From Bacteroides sp. (GTDB lineage Bacteria > Bacteroidota > Bacteroidia > Bacteroidales > Bacteroidaceae), in assembly GCA_021201335.1 (NCBI GenBank), contig JAJQFD010000054.1, positions 95,467 through 159,466 on the forward strand: a DNA stretch of 64,000 nucleotides, given 5' to 3'. Each line of letters starts with the position of its first letter. The stretch's first letter is position 1. The notes under the pieces are model-generated. The model had not been told where the DNA came from, searched no databases, and was given only the letters and a program-made list of their open reading frames with translations. Below are positions 36,849 to 45,519 of this stretch, one piece after another. Made by a program: the position numbers and the translations under genes.

Positions 36849-36946
36849 TTGACCTATCCGTAATCTGCTTTCAAATAAAGCTAACATGTTCCATCAATAT
36901 CTATAAGGAAATCTATACTGTCTGATAACGTATGAAGAGCATGGTA

Positions 36947-37017
36947 GAGTATGCCTATCGTACTTGCACGATAGGTATAGTCTGCGATTACGATAGGCGT
37001 ACTCTCTTTCTTCGTGC
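36947..37017. repeat. Inverted/direct ACGATAGG repeat array with a 22-bp step
   Basis: GAGTATGCCTATCGTA (36947-36962) is nearly the reverse complement of TACGATAGGCGTACTC (36989-37004). A further ACGATAGG at 36968 repeats at 36990, a 22-bp step, and GCACGA (36966-36971) pairs with TCGTGC (37012-37017). A related CCTATCG occurs at about 37037. The array lies in the 263-bp gap between two convergent genes, so it may work as a terminator or be a dispersed repeat. It is a third sequence type with the same 22-23 bp step as the arrays at 807 and 13214. Confidence 0.7.
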
Positions 37018-37111
37018 AAAGGTAAACAATTCGTTCCTATCGGGAAGTTGAGTAAATGCCGGTAGTATTTGACGCAAGTTCCGGTTGCATCTAGCTTAAC
37101 TGCTACCGTCT

Positions 37112-38284
37112 TTAATCAACAAGGATATAAGCTGAATATCGGGCTGTCGGATGAGGAGGCACGAGTTTAAAATATCCCTGAAAGATTTTTCCTTCCTGGA
37201 TGTCCAGAGGAAAAACCATTCTCATTCGCTGGTCCTCTTTCAAAAGATCATCGGTAGAGGAATAATAGACGACTTTAAATACACCCGTTCGGCTTGGAGA
37301 GACGTAGCGGTCACAGATCAGTCGGGAGGTCATTCCCATGTTCATCCGTAGATTAATCTCTACGCATGGATGCAACCGATAATCTTCGGGAAAACGACAG
37401 ATCATCATATCAACCCCCAGATATCCGGTGTAATGCTCGTCTAAAGAGTCGGATAATACTTGTTTTAGTTTCTTCTGCAACAGATTCAAACACTTAAGAG
37501 GGATGTAGTTTGCCAAGCGTTGTTCTATTTCGTTATTACCAGCTAGTAGATTGCCATCATACGCACCACTGACGGAAGTATAAAACAAGGAATAACCCTG
37601 AAAAGAAACCTTCCCCTTATGGGTATAAAATTGCATAGCAAAATCAAGTACTTTATCGTAAGACGGCTCTGCTGCTACTCCACCCTGTTTTTTAATGACA
37701 TTCTTACACCAATTTACAATGGGTGGAGTTGCTCCGTGTCTGCACCAGTTAAGGCCTCTTCCACTGCCGGAGAGAGGTGCTTTCAACACGCAAACAGGAA
37801 AACGACGAAGAAATGTTTCTACCTCATCTGTGGTAGATAAATAAAAAGACTCGCCACAAAACCATTCATTCAATTGTAGTTGCGGTAACAAACGAACTGC
37901 CAATTGCCGGCTAGAACAAATTCTGAAATGCGCCAGTTCATCCTGTGTGGGTAAAACGGACTCTTTCACCCCTAACAGATGTAATCGTTTCCTGATAGCC
38001 GGATTCCATCCCCAGGGAGAGGGAATCAAATCTTTATAGGCAACTTCCGGCTCGGTAATCAGGCTCGGCAACCCCGGAAAATCTTCTCTTACAGATGCCA
38101 GCCATGTAGCATTCCACCGGGAAGGAGCCAATACAAAATCATCCGCACCGCCATACCAAACCGGTAAAATGGCTAAATCATCCGCCAGCTGACGCACTAA
38201 AACAGGCGACATATAGTTAGGATCCTGATTGGCCAGCGCCAGATCATGATCAGGATTAAACAAATAAAGTTGTTTCTGAACCAT
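37112..38284 (-). CDS. Conserved Bacteroidetes protein, ATP-grasp-like fold, unknown function
   Basis: I do not recognise a named family for this 390-aa soluble protein. It begins MVQKQLYLFNPDHDLALANQ, and the same NPDHDLALAN start is, from memory, conserved in Bacteroidales proteins. The middle has VCVLKAPLSGSGRGL (Lys168, SGSGRG 172-177), like the ATP-binding lysine and Gly loop of ATP-grasp enzymes. A later GYLGVDMMI with HPCVEINLRMNMG has the acidic and Asn residues that bind Mg in that fold. It may therefore be a carboxylate-amine ligase, but this is inference. It has no signal peptide. It is convergent with the second GHL10 gene and divergent from the AAA ATPase gene. Confidence 0.6.
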   Translation of the reverse strand: MVQKQLYLFNPDHDLALANQDPNYMSPVLVRQLADDLAILPVWYGGADDFVLAPSRWNATWLASVREDFPGLPSLITEPEVAYKDLIPSPWGWNPAIRKRLHLLGVKESVLPTQDELAHFRICSSRQLAVRLLPQLQLNEWFCGESFYLSTTDEVETFLRRFPVCVLKAPLSGSGRGLNWCRHGATPPIVNWCKNVIKKQGGVAAEPSYDKVLDFAMQFYTHKGKVSFQGYSLFYTSVSGAYDGNLLAGNNEIEQRLANYIPLKCLNLLQKKLKQVLSDSLDEHYTGYLGVDMMICRFPEDYRLHPCVEINLRMNMGMTSRLICDRYVSPSRTGVFKVVYYSSTDDLLKEDQRMRMVFPLDIQEGKIFQGYFKLVPPHPTARYSAYILVD

Positions 38285-38397
38285 TTTAGCATGAAAGCTG
38301 CAAAATTAGTGATAAATTGCTCGAAATTAAAATCGTACTTCTCTTTTGCCTTATTCATTAAACTTAGCTAAAGAAATGCAGATTTTGCTATCTCTAC

Positions 38398-38429
38398 TTT
38401 GCAAATTACAAAATATAAGCTTATATTTG
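38398..38429 (+). promoter_or_regulatory. Full Bacteroidetes promoter (TTTG - 20 nt - TATATTTG)
   Basis: TTTG at 38398-38401 is followed after 20 nt by TATATTTG at 38422-38429, matching the -33/-7 consensus of Bacteroidetes. It lies 24 nt before the ATG of the AAA ATPase gene and is the best promoter in the window. Confidence 0.75.
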
Positions 38430-38453
38430 CGACCCAAATAAGTACATTCTCCT

Positions 38454-39635
38454 ATGGAAGCATTCTACCGTACACATACTTACCTTGTTGAACACACCAA
38501 TGCTCCGGTTCGTCGTGATCTGATGGATGAAATCGACTGGAACGACCGACTGATTGGTATTAAAGGTACTCGTGGTGTAGGTAAAACAACTTTCCTGCTG
38601 CAATATGCCAAAGAAAAGTTCGGGACGGATCGCTCTTGTCTGTTTATCAACATGAACAACTTTTACTTCTCGGCACACTCCATCATAGACTTTGCCAACG
38701 AGTTTCAAAAAAGAGGGGGAAAGGTATTGCTTATTGACCAAGTATTCAAATATCCGGACTGGAGCCGGGAATTGCGTTTTTGCTACGATTGTTTCCCTCA
38801 ACTGAAAATCGTGTTTACCGGTTCATCGGTGATGCGACTGAAGGAAGAAAACCTGGAGCTGAGAGATGTCGTAAAAAGTTACAATCTTCGTGGGTTTTCT
38901 TTCCGTGAATTCCTGAATCTTCAGGCTGGGATGGACTTCAAACCCTTCACGCTGGATGAAATTTTAAATAACCACGAGCAAATAGCACGTACCATCTTAT
39001 CCAAGGTACGTCCCCTAAATTACTTTCAGAATTATCTTCATCATGGATTCTATCCGTTTTTCCTGGAGAAACGCAACTTCTCGGAAAACCTGCTGAAAAC
39101 CATGAATATGATGATTGAGGTGGATATCCTGTTGCTGAAACAGATTGAACTGAAATATTTATCGAAGATTAAGAAGTTATTTTATTTACTGGCAGTAGCA
39201 GGTCCGAAAGCTCCGAACGTAAGCCAACTGGCCACCGAAATACAAACGTCAAGAGCCACCGTTATGAATTATATTAAATATCTGGCTGACGCGCGACTGC
39301 TCAATATGATTTATCCAGACAACGGCGAAGAGTTTCCCAAGAAACCTGCCAAAATCATGATGCACAATTCCAACCTGATGTATTCTATCTACCCGTTGAA
39401 TGTAGAAGACCAGGATGTGCTCGATACCTTCTTTCTCAACACAATGTACAAGGATCATAAATTATATACAGGAGACAAAAACACAACTTTCCTGGTAGAC
39501 GGTAAGCTGCCATTCAAAATTTGTGGCGAAGGGTACAAAATAAAAAATAATCCGGAAATCTATTACGCGATGCATAAAACGGAAATCGGACGAGGTAATC
39601 AAGTACCTCTCTGGTTGTTTGGCTTCGTTTATTAA
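38454..39635 (+). CDS. AAA-family ATPase (DUF4143-related) with Gln in Walker B
   Basis: This 393-aa soluble protein has Walker A GTRGVGKTT (residues 38-46) and Walker B VLLIDQVFKYPDW (Asp95, Gln96), then the sensor-like IVFTGSSVM. The C-terminal part (about 260-390) has a winged-helix-like region (NVSQLATEIQTSRATVMNYI) and a REase-like DUF4143 tail. Most such ATPases have Asp-Glu in Walker B; here the second residue is Gln, the well-known hydrolysis-weakening change. It could be a family trait or a defect. The role is unknown; related proteins are thought to be DNA- or membrane-associated switches. It is transcribed from the promoter at 38398-38429, with a DUF4870 gene 14 bp behind. Confidence 0.8.
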   Translation: MEAFYRTHTYLVEHTNAPVRRDLMDEIDWNDRLIGIKGTRGVGKTTFLLQYAKEKFGTDRSCLFINMNNFYFSAHSIIDFANEFQKRGGKVLLIDQVFKYPDWSRELRFCYDCFPQLKIVFTGSSVMRLKEENLELRDVVKSYNLRGFSFREFLNLQAGMDFKPFTLDEILNNHEQIARTILSKVRPLNYFQNYLHHGFYPFFLEKRNFSENLLKTMNMMIEVDILLLKQIELKYLSKIKKLFYLLAVAGPKAPNVSQLATEIQTSRATVMNYIKYLADARLLNMIYPDNGEEFPKKPAKIMMHNSNLMYSIYPLNVEDQDVLDTFFLNTMYKDHKLYTGDKNTTFLVDGKLPFKICGEGYKIKNNPEIYYAMHKTEIGRGNQVPLWLFGFVY

Positions 39636-39649
39636 AAACATATTTTTAC

Positions 39650-40003
39650 ATGATGGAAAACAACGAACAATTAGTTCATGGGATGGCTCCCAATACGTAT
39701 TGTCTGATTATGAATCTGATAAACCTCTTTACAGGCGGAGGATGGATTATTGCCATTATTATGTGGGTAGTAGGTAAAGACAAATCCGAAGAGGTGGATA
39801 AACGAGGTAAAGACATGACGAACTGGCTGATCAGCTGGACAATTTATGCAATTATTTCAGGAATACTATGTATTATATTTGTAGGCTTCATCCTATTAAT
39901 TATCCTGGGCATCGGAAGTTTTGTCCTTCCCATTATAGCGGCCATTAAAGCGATCAACAGAGATCCATGGAAGTATCCGCTCACTATTCAGTTTATTAAA
40001 TGA
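39650..40003 (+). CDS. DUF4870 domain small membrane protein
   Basis: This 117-aa protein starts at ATG 39650, with a second in-frame ATG at 39653. It has three hydrophobic helices (about residues 20-40, 65-85 and 87-105) and the DUF4870 pattern NLINLFTGGGWIIAIIMWVV, GKDKSEEVDKRGKDMTNW, FVLPIIAAIKAINRDPWKYP. The family has no assigned function but is widely spread in Bacteroidetes and Firmicutes. It begins 14 bp after the AAA ATPase gene and 28 bp before nifJ, so all three may be in one transcript. It is the intact relative of the interrupted membrane domain at 1619-2251 and shows which residue the stop codon there replaced (Lys). Confidence 0.85.
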   Translation: MMENNEQLVHGMAPNTYCLIMNLINLFTGGGWIIAIIMWVVGKDKSEEVDKRGKDMTNWLISWTIYAIISGILCIIFVGFILLIILGIGSFVLPIIAAIKAINRDPWKYPLTIQFIK

Positions 40004-40031
40004 TTTTTTACTTAAATATTTAAATTTAGTT

Positions 40032-43000
40032 ATGACTAAACAGAAGAAATTCATTACCTGTGATGGTAATCAGGCTGCCGCTCATATCTCGTATATGTTC
40101 TCAGAAGTAGCAGCGATCTACCCCATCACTCCTTCTTCGACTATGGCAGAGTACGTAGACGAATGGGCTGCTAAAGGCCGCAAAAATATCTTCGGCGAAA
40201 CAGTATTGGTACAGGAAATGCAATCGGAAGCTGGTGCCGCAGGAGCCTTGCACGGTTCTCTTCAAGCTGGCGCGCTGACCACTACCTATACTGCTTCTCA
40301 GGGGCTTCTTTTGATGATCCCTAACATGTACAAAATTGCAGGTGAATTATTACCCTGTGTATTCCACGTTTCTGCGCGTGCTTTGGCTTCACATGCACTT
40401 TCAATCTTCGGTGACCACCAAGACGTAATGGCTACCCGCCAGACTGGTTTTGCCATGCTTGCCGAAGGTTCCGTACAGGAAGTAATGGACCTGGCTGCTG
40501 TAGCTCACTTGGCTACCATTAAAGCCCGTGTTCCTTTTGTTAATTTCTTCGACGGTTTCCGTACTTCACACGAAATCCAGAAAATCGAATCATTGGAGAA
40601 TGAAGACCTGGCTCACCTAATTGACCAAAAAGCTTTGGCTGAGTTCCGTGAACGTGCACTGAACCCCAATGCACCGGTTGCACGTGGTATGGCTGAAAAC
40701 CCGGACGTTTATTTCCAACACAGAGAATCGTGTAACGCTTTCTATGATGCAGTTCCTGCCATCGTAGAAGAATATATGAATGAATTGTCTCAGATTACCG
40801 GACGCAAATACGGCTTATTCGATTATTATGGAGCAGAAGATGCAGATCGCGTAATTATTGCCATGGGATCTGTAACCGAGGCTGCCCGTGAGGCAATTGA
40901 CCATCTGGTAGCACAAGGTGAAAAAGTAGGTATGGTAGCTGTACACTTGTACCGTCCGTTCTCTGCTAAACACTTCTTGGCTGCTGTTCCTAAAACAGCC
41001 AAACGAATTGCTGTTCTCGACAGAACCAAAGAACCAGGTGCCAACGGTGAACCCTTATACTTAGATGTGAAAGATTGTTTCTACGGTGCTGCCGATGCTC
41101 CTGTAATTGTGGGCGGACGTTACGGTCTTTCTTCTAAAGACACAACACCTGCACAGGTTATCTCTGTATTCGAAAACCTTGCATTACCCGAACCTAAGAA
41201 TCATTTCACAATGGGTATCGTGGATGACGTTACCTTTACTTCTCTTCCTCCGAAAGAAGAAATTGCTTTGGGCGGTGAAGGAATGTATGAAGCTAAATTT
41301 TACGGCTTGGGAGCTGACGGTACAGTAGGTGCTAACAAAAACTCCATCAAAATCATTGGTGATAACACCAACAAATATTGCCAGGCATACTTCTCATATG
41401 ACTCTAAAAAGTCGGGAGGTTTCACTTGTTCTCACCTTCGTTTTGGCGATCACCCCATCCGTTCTACTTACTTGGTAAACACGCCTAATTTCGTGGCTTG
41501 CCACGTACAAGCCTACTTGAGAATGTACGATGTGACCCGTGGTCTTCGTGAAAACGGAACATTCCTGTTAAATACCATCTGGAATGAAGAGGAACTGGCA
41601 AAACACTTGCCTAACAAAGTAAAACGTTACCTCGCTCAAAAGAATGTTTCTGTATACTATATCAATGCAACTGAAATCGCTATGGAAATTGGTCTGGGCA
41701 ACCGTACCAATACCATTCTTCAGTCTGCTTTCTTCCGCATCACTCAAGTGATCCCCGTTGACCTGGCTATTGAGCAAATGAAGAAATTCATTGTGAAATC
41801 GTACGGTAGCAAGGGAGAAGATATTGTGAATAAAAATTACGCTGCGGTTGATCGCGGTGGTGAATACAAGCAACTGCCTGTTGATCCGGCATGGGATAAC
41901 CTTCCGGATGATGAAGCAGAAGTCAATAACGATCCGGCTTTCATCAACGAGGTTGTTCGTCCGATCAATGCACAGGATGGTGACTTGTTGCCAGTATCTG
42001 CTTTCACTGGTCGTGAAGACGGAACTTGGGATCAGGGTACTGCTCAATACGAGAAACGTGGTGTAGCAGCGTTCGTTCCCGAATGGATTCCTGAAAACTG
42101 TATCCAGTGTAACAAGTGTGCTTATGTATGTCCTCATGCTTCTGTACGTCCTTTCGTATTGAATCAGGAAGAGCAACTAGGTGCCAACTTTACTTCCCTA
42201 AAAGCAGTAGGTAAACAATTTGCCGATATGACTTTCCGTATGCAGGTAGACGTTCTCGATTGTATGGGTTGTGGTAACTGTGCCGATATCTGTCCAGGTA
42301 ATCCAAGAAAAGGCGGTAAAGCATTAATCATGAAGACACTGGAATCTCAATTGGCAGAAGCTGATAACTGGGAATACTGCGTTAAGAAAGTAACCAGCAA
42401 ACAAAACCTGGTAGACGTAAAGAGCAATGTGAAAAACTCTCAGTTTGCTACTCCGTTGTTTGAATTCTCAGGCGCTTGTTCCGGTTGCGGTGAAACTCCT
42501 TATGTAAAATTAATCACCCAGCTTTACGGTGATCGTCAGATGGTTGCCAATGCGACAGGTTGTTCCTCTATTTATTCAGGCTCTGTACCTTCGACTCCTT
42601 ATACAGTTAACGAAAGAGGTCAAGGTCCGGCTTGGGCAAACTCCTTGTTTGAAGACTTCTGCGAGTTTGGTATGGGTATGGAAATGGCTAATGAAAAAAT
42701 GCGGGAACGCCTCGTTAAGCTAATGAATGAAGCAATTGCTTCTGAAAGCTGCCCTGCTGTGTACAAAGAATTCTATCAGGAATGGATTGACAACAGATTC
42801 GATGCTGAAAAGACCAAAGAACTGGCTGACAAGATCATTCCCGCATTAGAAAACACAAAAGATGGTTGTGAAATCTGCAAGGCAATCTACGATCTGAAAC
42901 ATTACTTGGTAAAACGTTCACAGTGGATTATCGGTGGTGACGGTGCTTCTTATGATATCGGTTACGGTGGTTTGGACCATGTAATTGCTTCCGGCAAAGA

Positions 43001-43586
43001 CGTTAATATTCTTGTACTTGATACTGAAGTTTACTCTAACACCGGTGGACAGTCATCCAAAGCTACTCCTGTAGGCGCAATTGCTAAATTTGCAGCTTCC
43101 GGTAAGAGAATCCGTAAAAAGGACCTCGGTTTAATGGCTACTACTTACGGTTATGTGTATGTGGCACAAATTGCGATGGGTGCAGACCAGGCTCAAACGC
43201 TGAAAGCTATTCGCGAAGCAGAAGCATATCCGGGACCGTCTCTTATCATTGCTTATGCTCCTTGTATTAATCACGGACTAAGAGCAGGTATGGGTAAATC
43301 TCAGGAGGAAGAAGAAAAAGCAGTAACTTGTGGCTACTGGCACTTGTGGCGTTATAATCCTGCACTGGAGGCAGAAGGGAAGAATCCATTCACACTCGAT
43401 TCCAAAGATCCGAAGTGGGAAGAATTCCAAAACTTCCTGAAAGGTGAAGTACGCTATACTTCTTTATTGAAACAATATCCGGACGAAGCTCAGGAATTGT
43501 TTGCAGCGGCCGAAGAAAATGCAAAATGGAGATATAACAACTACAAACGTTTGGCTAACCAGTCTTGGGGAAGCGAAGCTCAGTAA
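40032..43586 (+). CDS. nifJ: Pyruvate:ferredoxin (flavodoxin) oxidoreductase
   Basis: The 1184-aa single-chain PFOR is full length. Its N-terminal domain (FITCDGNQAAAHISYMFSEV, YPITPSSTMAEYVDEW) resembles domain I, and a domain for CoA binding follows. Two ferredoxin-like [4Fe-4S] motifs, CIQCNKCAYVCPHA and CMGCGNCADICPG, lie at about residues 690-760. The proximal cluster and TPP region CSGCGETPYVKLITQLYGDR, then GDGASYDIGYGGLDHVIASG and DTEVYSNTGGQ, are all present. The enzyme oxidises pyruvate to acetyl-CoA and CO2 and reduces ferredoxin, a core step in anaerobic Bacteroidales. It is followed by a strong terminator. Confidence 0.96.
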   Translation: MTKQKKFITCDGNQAAAHISYMFSEVAAIYPITPSSTMAEYVDEWAAKGRKNIFGETVLVQEMQSEAGAAGALHGSLQAGALTTTYTASQGLLLMIPNMYKIAGELLPCVFHVSARALASHALSIFGDHQDVMATRQTGFAMLAEGSVQEVMDLAAVAHLATIKARVPFVNFFDGFRTSHEIQKIESLENEDLAHLIDQKALAEFRERALNPNAPVARGMAENPDVYFQHRESCNAFYDAVPAIVEEYMNELSQITGRKYGLFDYYGAEDADRVIIAMGSVTEAAREAIDHLVAQGEKVGMVAVHLYRPFSAKHFLAAVPKTAKRIAVLDRTKEPGANGEPLYLDVKDCFYGAADAPVIVGGRYGLSSKDTTPAQVISVFENLALPEPKNHFTMGIVDDVTFTSLPPKEEIALGGEGMYEAKFYGLGADGTVGANKNSIKIIGDNTNKYCQAYFSYDSKKSGGFTCSHLRFGDHPIRSTYLVNTPNFVACHVQAYLRMYDVTRGLRENGTFLLNTIWNEEELAKHLPNKVKRYLAQKNVSVYYINATEIAMEIGLGNRTNTILQSAFFRITQVIPVDLAIEQMKKFIVKSYGSKGEDIVNKNYAAVDRGGEYKQLPVDPAWDNLPDDEAEVNNDPAFINEVVRPINAQDGDLLPVSAFTGREDGTWDQGTAQYEKRGVAAFVPEWIPENCIQCNKCAYVCPHASVRPFVLNQEEQLGANFTSLKAVGKQFADMTFRMQVDVLDCMGCGNCADICPGNPRKGGKALIMKTLESQLAEADNWEYCVKKVTSKQNLVDVKSNVKNSQFATPLFEFSGACSGCGETPYVKLITQLYGDRQMVANATGCSSIYSGSVPSTPYTVNERGQGPAWANSLFEDFCEFGMGMEMANEKMRERLVKLMNEAIASESCPAVYKEFYQEWIDNRFDAEKTKELADKIIPALENTKDGCEICKAIYDLKHYLVKRSQWIIGGDGASYDIGYGGLDHVIASGKDVNILVLDTEVYSNTGGQSSKATPVGAIAKFAASGKRIRKKDLGLMATTYGYVYVAQIAMGADQAQTLKAIREAEAYPGPSLIIAYAPCINHGLRAGMGKSQEEEEKAVTCGYWHLWRYNPALEAEGKNPFTLDSKDPKWEEFQNFLKGEVRYTSLLKQYPDEAQELFAAAEENAKWRYNNYKRLANQSWGSEAQ

Positions 43587-43648
43587 TTCTCCATCTGTGA
43601 CTTAAATAATTGTTACAGGTTTTTATAAACCAGAATAGATAATTTATC

Positions 43649-43687
43649 AGACCGTTTCAAGGCTAGCCTTGAAACGGTCTTTCTTTT
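43649..43687 (+). terminator. Strong terminator after nifJ
   Basis: AGACCGTTTCAAGG (43649-43662), loop CTAG, CCTTGAAACGGTCT, then TTCTTTTTG. The stem is a perfect 14 bp. Confidence 0.85.
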
Positions 43688-43991
43688 TGAATACCCACAA
43701 GAGATACTTCTACCCCTGCGGATATACAACGAAAGTCAACGTAATCAAATTTAACCAAGTTCTTCTTTTTTTGGTTTCTGTCCCCGGCAGCTTTCCAGAC
43801 GCTCATTAGTCTATTTCCTATAGGGATTATCCTAAAATAAAATAGAAAAAAACATCTTTTTTAAAGATTTATCTTTTAATATTTTTATGTCGGTACGAGA
43901 ACGAATCCTCATTATCCTATTTATTAATCAACATTCAATAGCCAAACGAAAAGAGTTTAAGTAGACTGGAACATTAACTAAAAATACGATT
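43688..43991. other. Leader region before the Tyr-rich lipoprotein; 25-codon ORF noted
   Basis: This 304-bp AT-rich stretch has no confident gene. ATG 43887 opens 25 codons (MSVRERILIILFINQHSIAK...), ending in TAG at about 43962. It slightly resembles the start of small HTH proteins but is too short to support. The region presumably holds the promoter for 43992, but no perfect TAnnTTTG box was found. Confidence 0.3.
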
Positions 43992-45488
43992 ATGAAACGA
44001 CTAAGTTTAATTATATGCATTATATGCATATCGTTTTTACAACAAGGTTGTAAAAACACTAGCGAGAAAGGAACTGCAAAAAATGAAAATCCCACTGTTA
44101 ACCATGCTATAGTCGTTCAAGAAATAGAAGACACTCTTACTGTGAAGAATGACAGTATTAGTAAAACCAATGAGATTATACTATATAATAAGAAAGACCG
44201 TTTGCAAAAGAGCAATCAATCGTCTCCATCCGATAATAAATGGGTAAACCCTTCACAAAAAGAAGGCTCAAACCTGAATATTCTTGCAGATAAGTACGAT
44301 GAAGAGGATTATGCTGAAGAAAACCAAGAAGAAAATTATGAAACAATCGAAGGCACTTATTATGATAACTATTATATAGTTGAAGGTCCATATATAGGAG
44401 GTTCATCTGTATATTATGATGATTATTACCCACCTTATATCAATAATTATTATAGTGACAATTATTATTATAGTGATTATTACTATTATTATCCAGATTA
44501 TTCGCTTCCTCATCATCCCGGGTGGATATATAAACCGGGTAAACCACATAAGCCTCATAAACCTCACCGACCTTCAGGTAAACCAAAGCCAGAACGTCCT
44601 GGAAATAATCCTAGACCTCAACCTCCAGGAGAACATCCCAGTATAGAACGTTCAGGTATAGATAGAGAAAATCCATCAGGTAGTGGCAGATCACCTCAAC
44701 GGCCTGTTCCGGAATCCGTATCCAAGCCCAATAGTTCAACCGGAGGTAGAGGCACGTCAAGACCCATTCCAGAGTCTGTGGCTAAGCCTCAACCAGTGAT
44801 TGAACGTCCAGGTATGGAGAGAGAGAAACAATCAAGTGGTAACAGGCCAACTCAAAGGCCTCATCCGGAATCTGTATCCAAACCCAAAAGTTCAACGGGA
44901 AATAGAAATTCATCAAGAACCATTCCGGAGTCCGTAACTAAACCGGAAAATGGAAATAATAGACGTGAGTCTGGAAGAGGATCTTCTATGAGAGATAATG
45001 AGCGTCAGGACGCCGAAGCTATCAGGCAAAGGGAAGCACAAGAGCGGCAGGAACAGCAACGCAAGGAAACTGGAAACCGTAGGCAGCGCGAAGTACAGGA
45101 GCGTCAGCAACGGGAAAGGCAGAACGCCGATGCTCGTAAACAAAAGGAAGCACAAGAGCGCCAGGAGCAGGAACGCAAGGAAGCGGAAAACCGCAGACAG
45201 CGCGAAGTACAAGAGCGTCAGCAACGGGAACGGCAGGAAGCTGAAACTCGTAGACAAAAAGAAGTACAAGAGCGTCAGGAAAGGGAAAGACGAGAAACCG
45301 AATCCCGTCAACGGCAAGAACAGGAACGTCAACAGCAAGAACGGCAGGAAGCTGAAAAGCGTAGACAACGAGAAGATCAGGAACGTCAGCAAAGAGAAAG
45401 AAGAGAAGCCGAAGTCCGTCAACAACAAGAACAACAGCGCAGTAGCAGCCGTAGTTCTGAGAGTGGAAGTAGGGGTAGAGGCCGATAA
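43992..45488 (+). CDS. Tyr-rich, Pro/Ser-repeat and 19-residue coiled-coil repeat lipoprotein
   Basis: This 498-aa protein has a lipobox-like QQGC near residue 20. Its composition changes in blocks: acidic (about 100-115, DEEDYAEENQEENYETIEG), strongly Tyr-rich (about 118-175, YYDDYYPPYINNYYSDNYYY), Pro/Lys (KPHKPHKPHRP), then two about 52-residue units with the same order of motifs (QRPVPESVSKPNSSTGGRG... and QRPHPESVSKPKSSTGNRN...). From residue 344 to 475 seven 19-residue units of Arg/Gln/Glu follow (RRQREVQERQQRERQ-AD-A type), predicted as a long charged coiled coil. The low-complexity DNA makes other frames appear open; they are shadows. No function is known. A collagen-like lipoprotein follows 31 bp later. 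Confidence 0.75.
   Translation: MKRLSLIICIICISFLQQGCKNTSEKGTAKNENPTVNHAIVVQEIEDTLTVKNDSISKTNEIILYNKKDRLQKSNQSSPSDNKWVNPSQKEGSNLNILADKYDEEDYAEENQEENYETIEGTYYDNYYIVEGPYIGGSSVYYDDYYPPYINNYYSDNYYYSDYYYYYPDYSLPHHPGWIYKPGKPHKPHKPHRPSGKPKPERPGNNPRPQPPGEHPSIERSGIDRENPSGSGRSPQRPVPESVSKPNSSTGGRGTSRPIPESVAKPQPVIERPGMEREKQSSGNRPTQRPHPESVSKPKSSTGNRNSSRTIPESVTKPENGNNRRESGRGSSMRDNERQDAEAIRQREAQERQEQQRKETGNRRQREVQERQQRERQNADARKQKEAQERQEQERKEAENRRQREVQERQQRERQEAETRRQKEVQERQERERRETESRQRQEQERQQQERQEAEKRRQREDQERQQRERREAEVRQQQEQQRSSSRSSESGSRGRGR
45021..45416 (+). repeat. Coding tandem repeat: seven units of about 57 bp (19 residues)
   Basis: Within the preceding gene, units such as IRQREAQERQEQQRKETGN, RRQREVQERQQRERQNADA, RKQKEAQERQEQERKEAEN and RRQREVQERQQRERQEAET repeat at 57 bp, with one 18-residue unit. 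Nearly all positions are Arg, Gln, Glu, Lys or Ala. Such coding repeats can gain or lose units in frame. Confidence 0.8.
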
Positions 45489-45519
45489 TTAAAATATCCA
45501 CCAATTAAATTTATATTTT

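Noticed and set aside
41568..42176. 202-codon minus-strand frame inside nifJ
   Set aside because: The plus-strand PFOR motifs, including both [4Fe-4S] sites nearby, are clear; the frame is a shadow.
43887..43964. 25-codon ORF (MSVRERILIILF...)
   Set aside because: It faintly resembles the start of an HTH protein, but it is too short and lacks any independent support.
44913..45504. Three long overlapping open frames (plus 44998-45492; minus 44913-45434 and 45022-45504)
   Set aside because: They arise from the low-complexity Arg/Gln/Glu repeats of the real gene at 43992-45488 and have no start signals or recognisable protein features.
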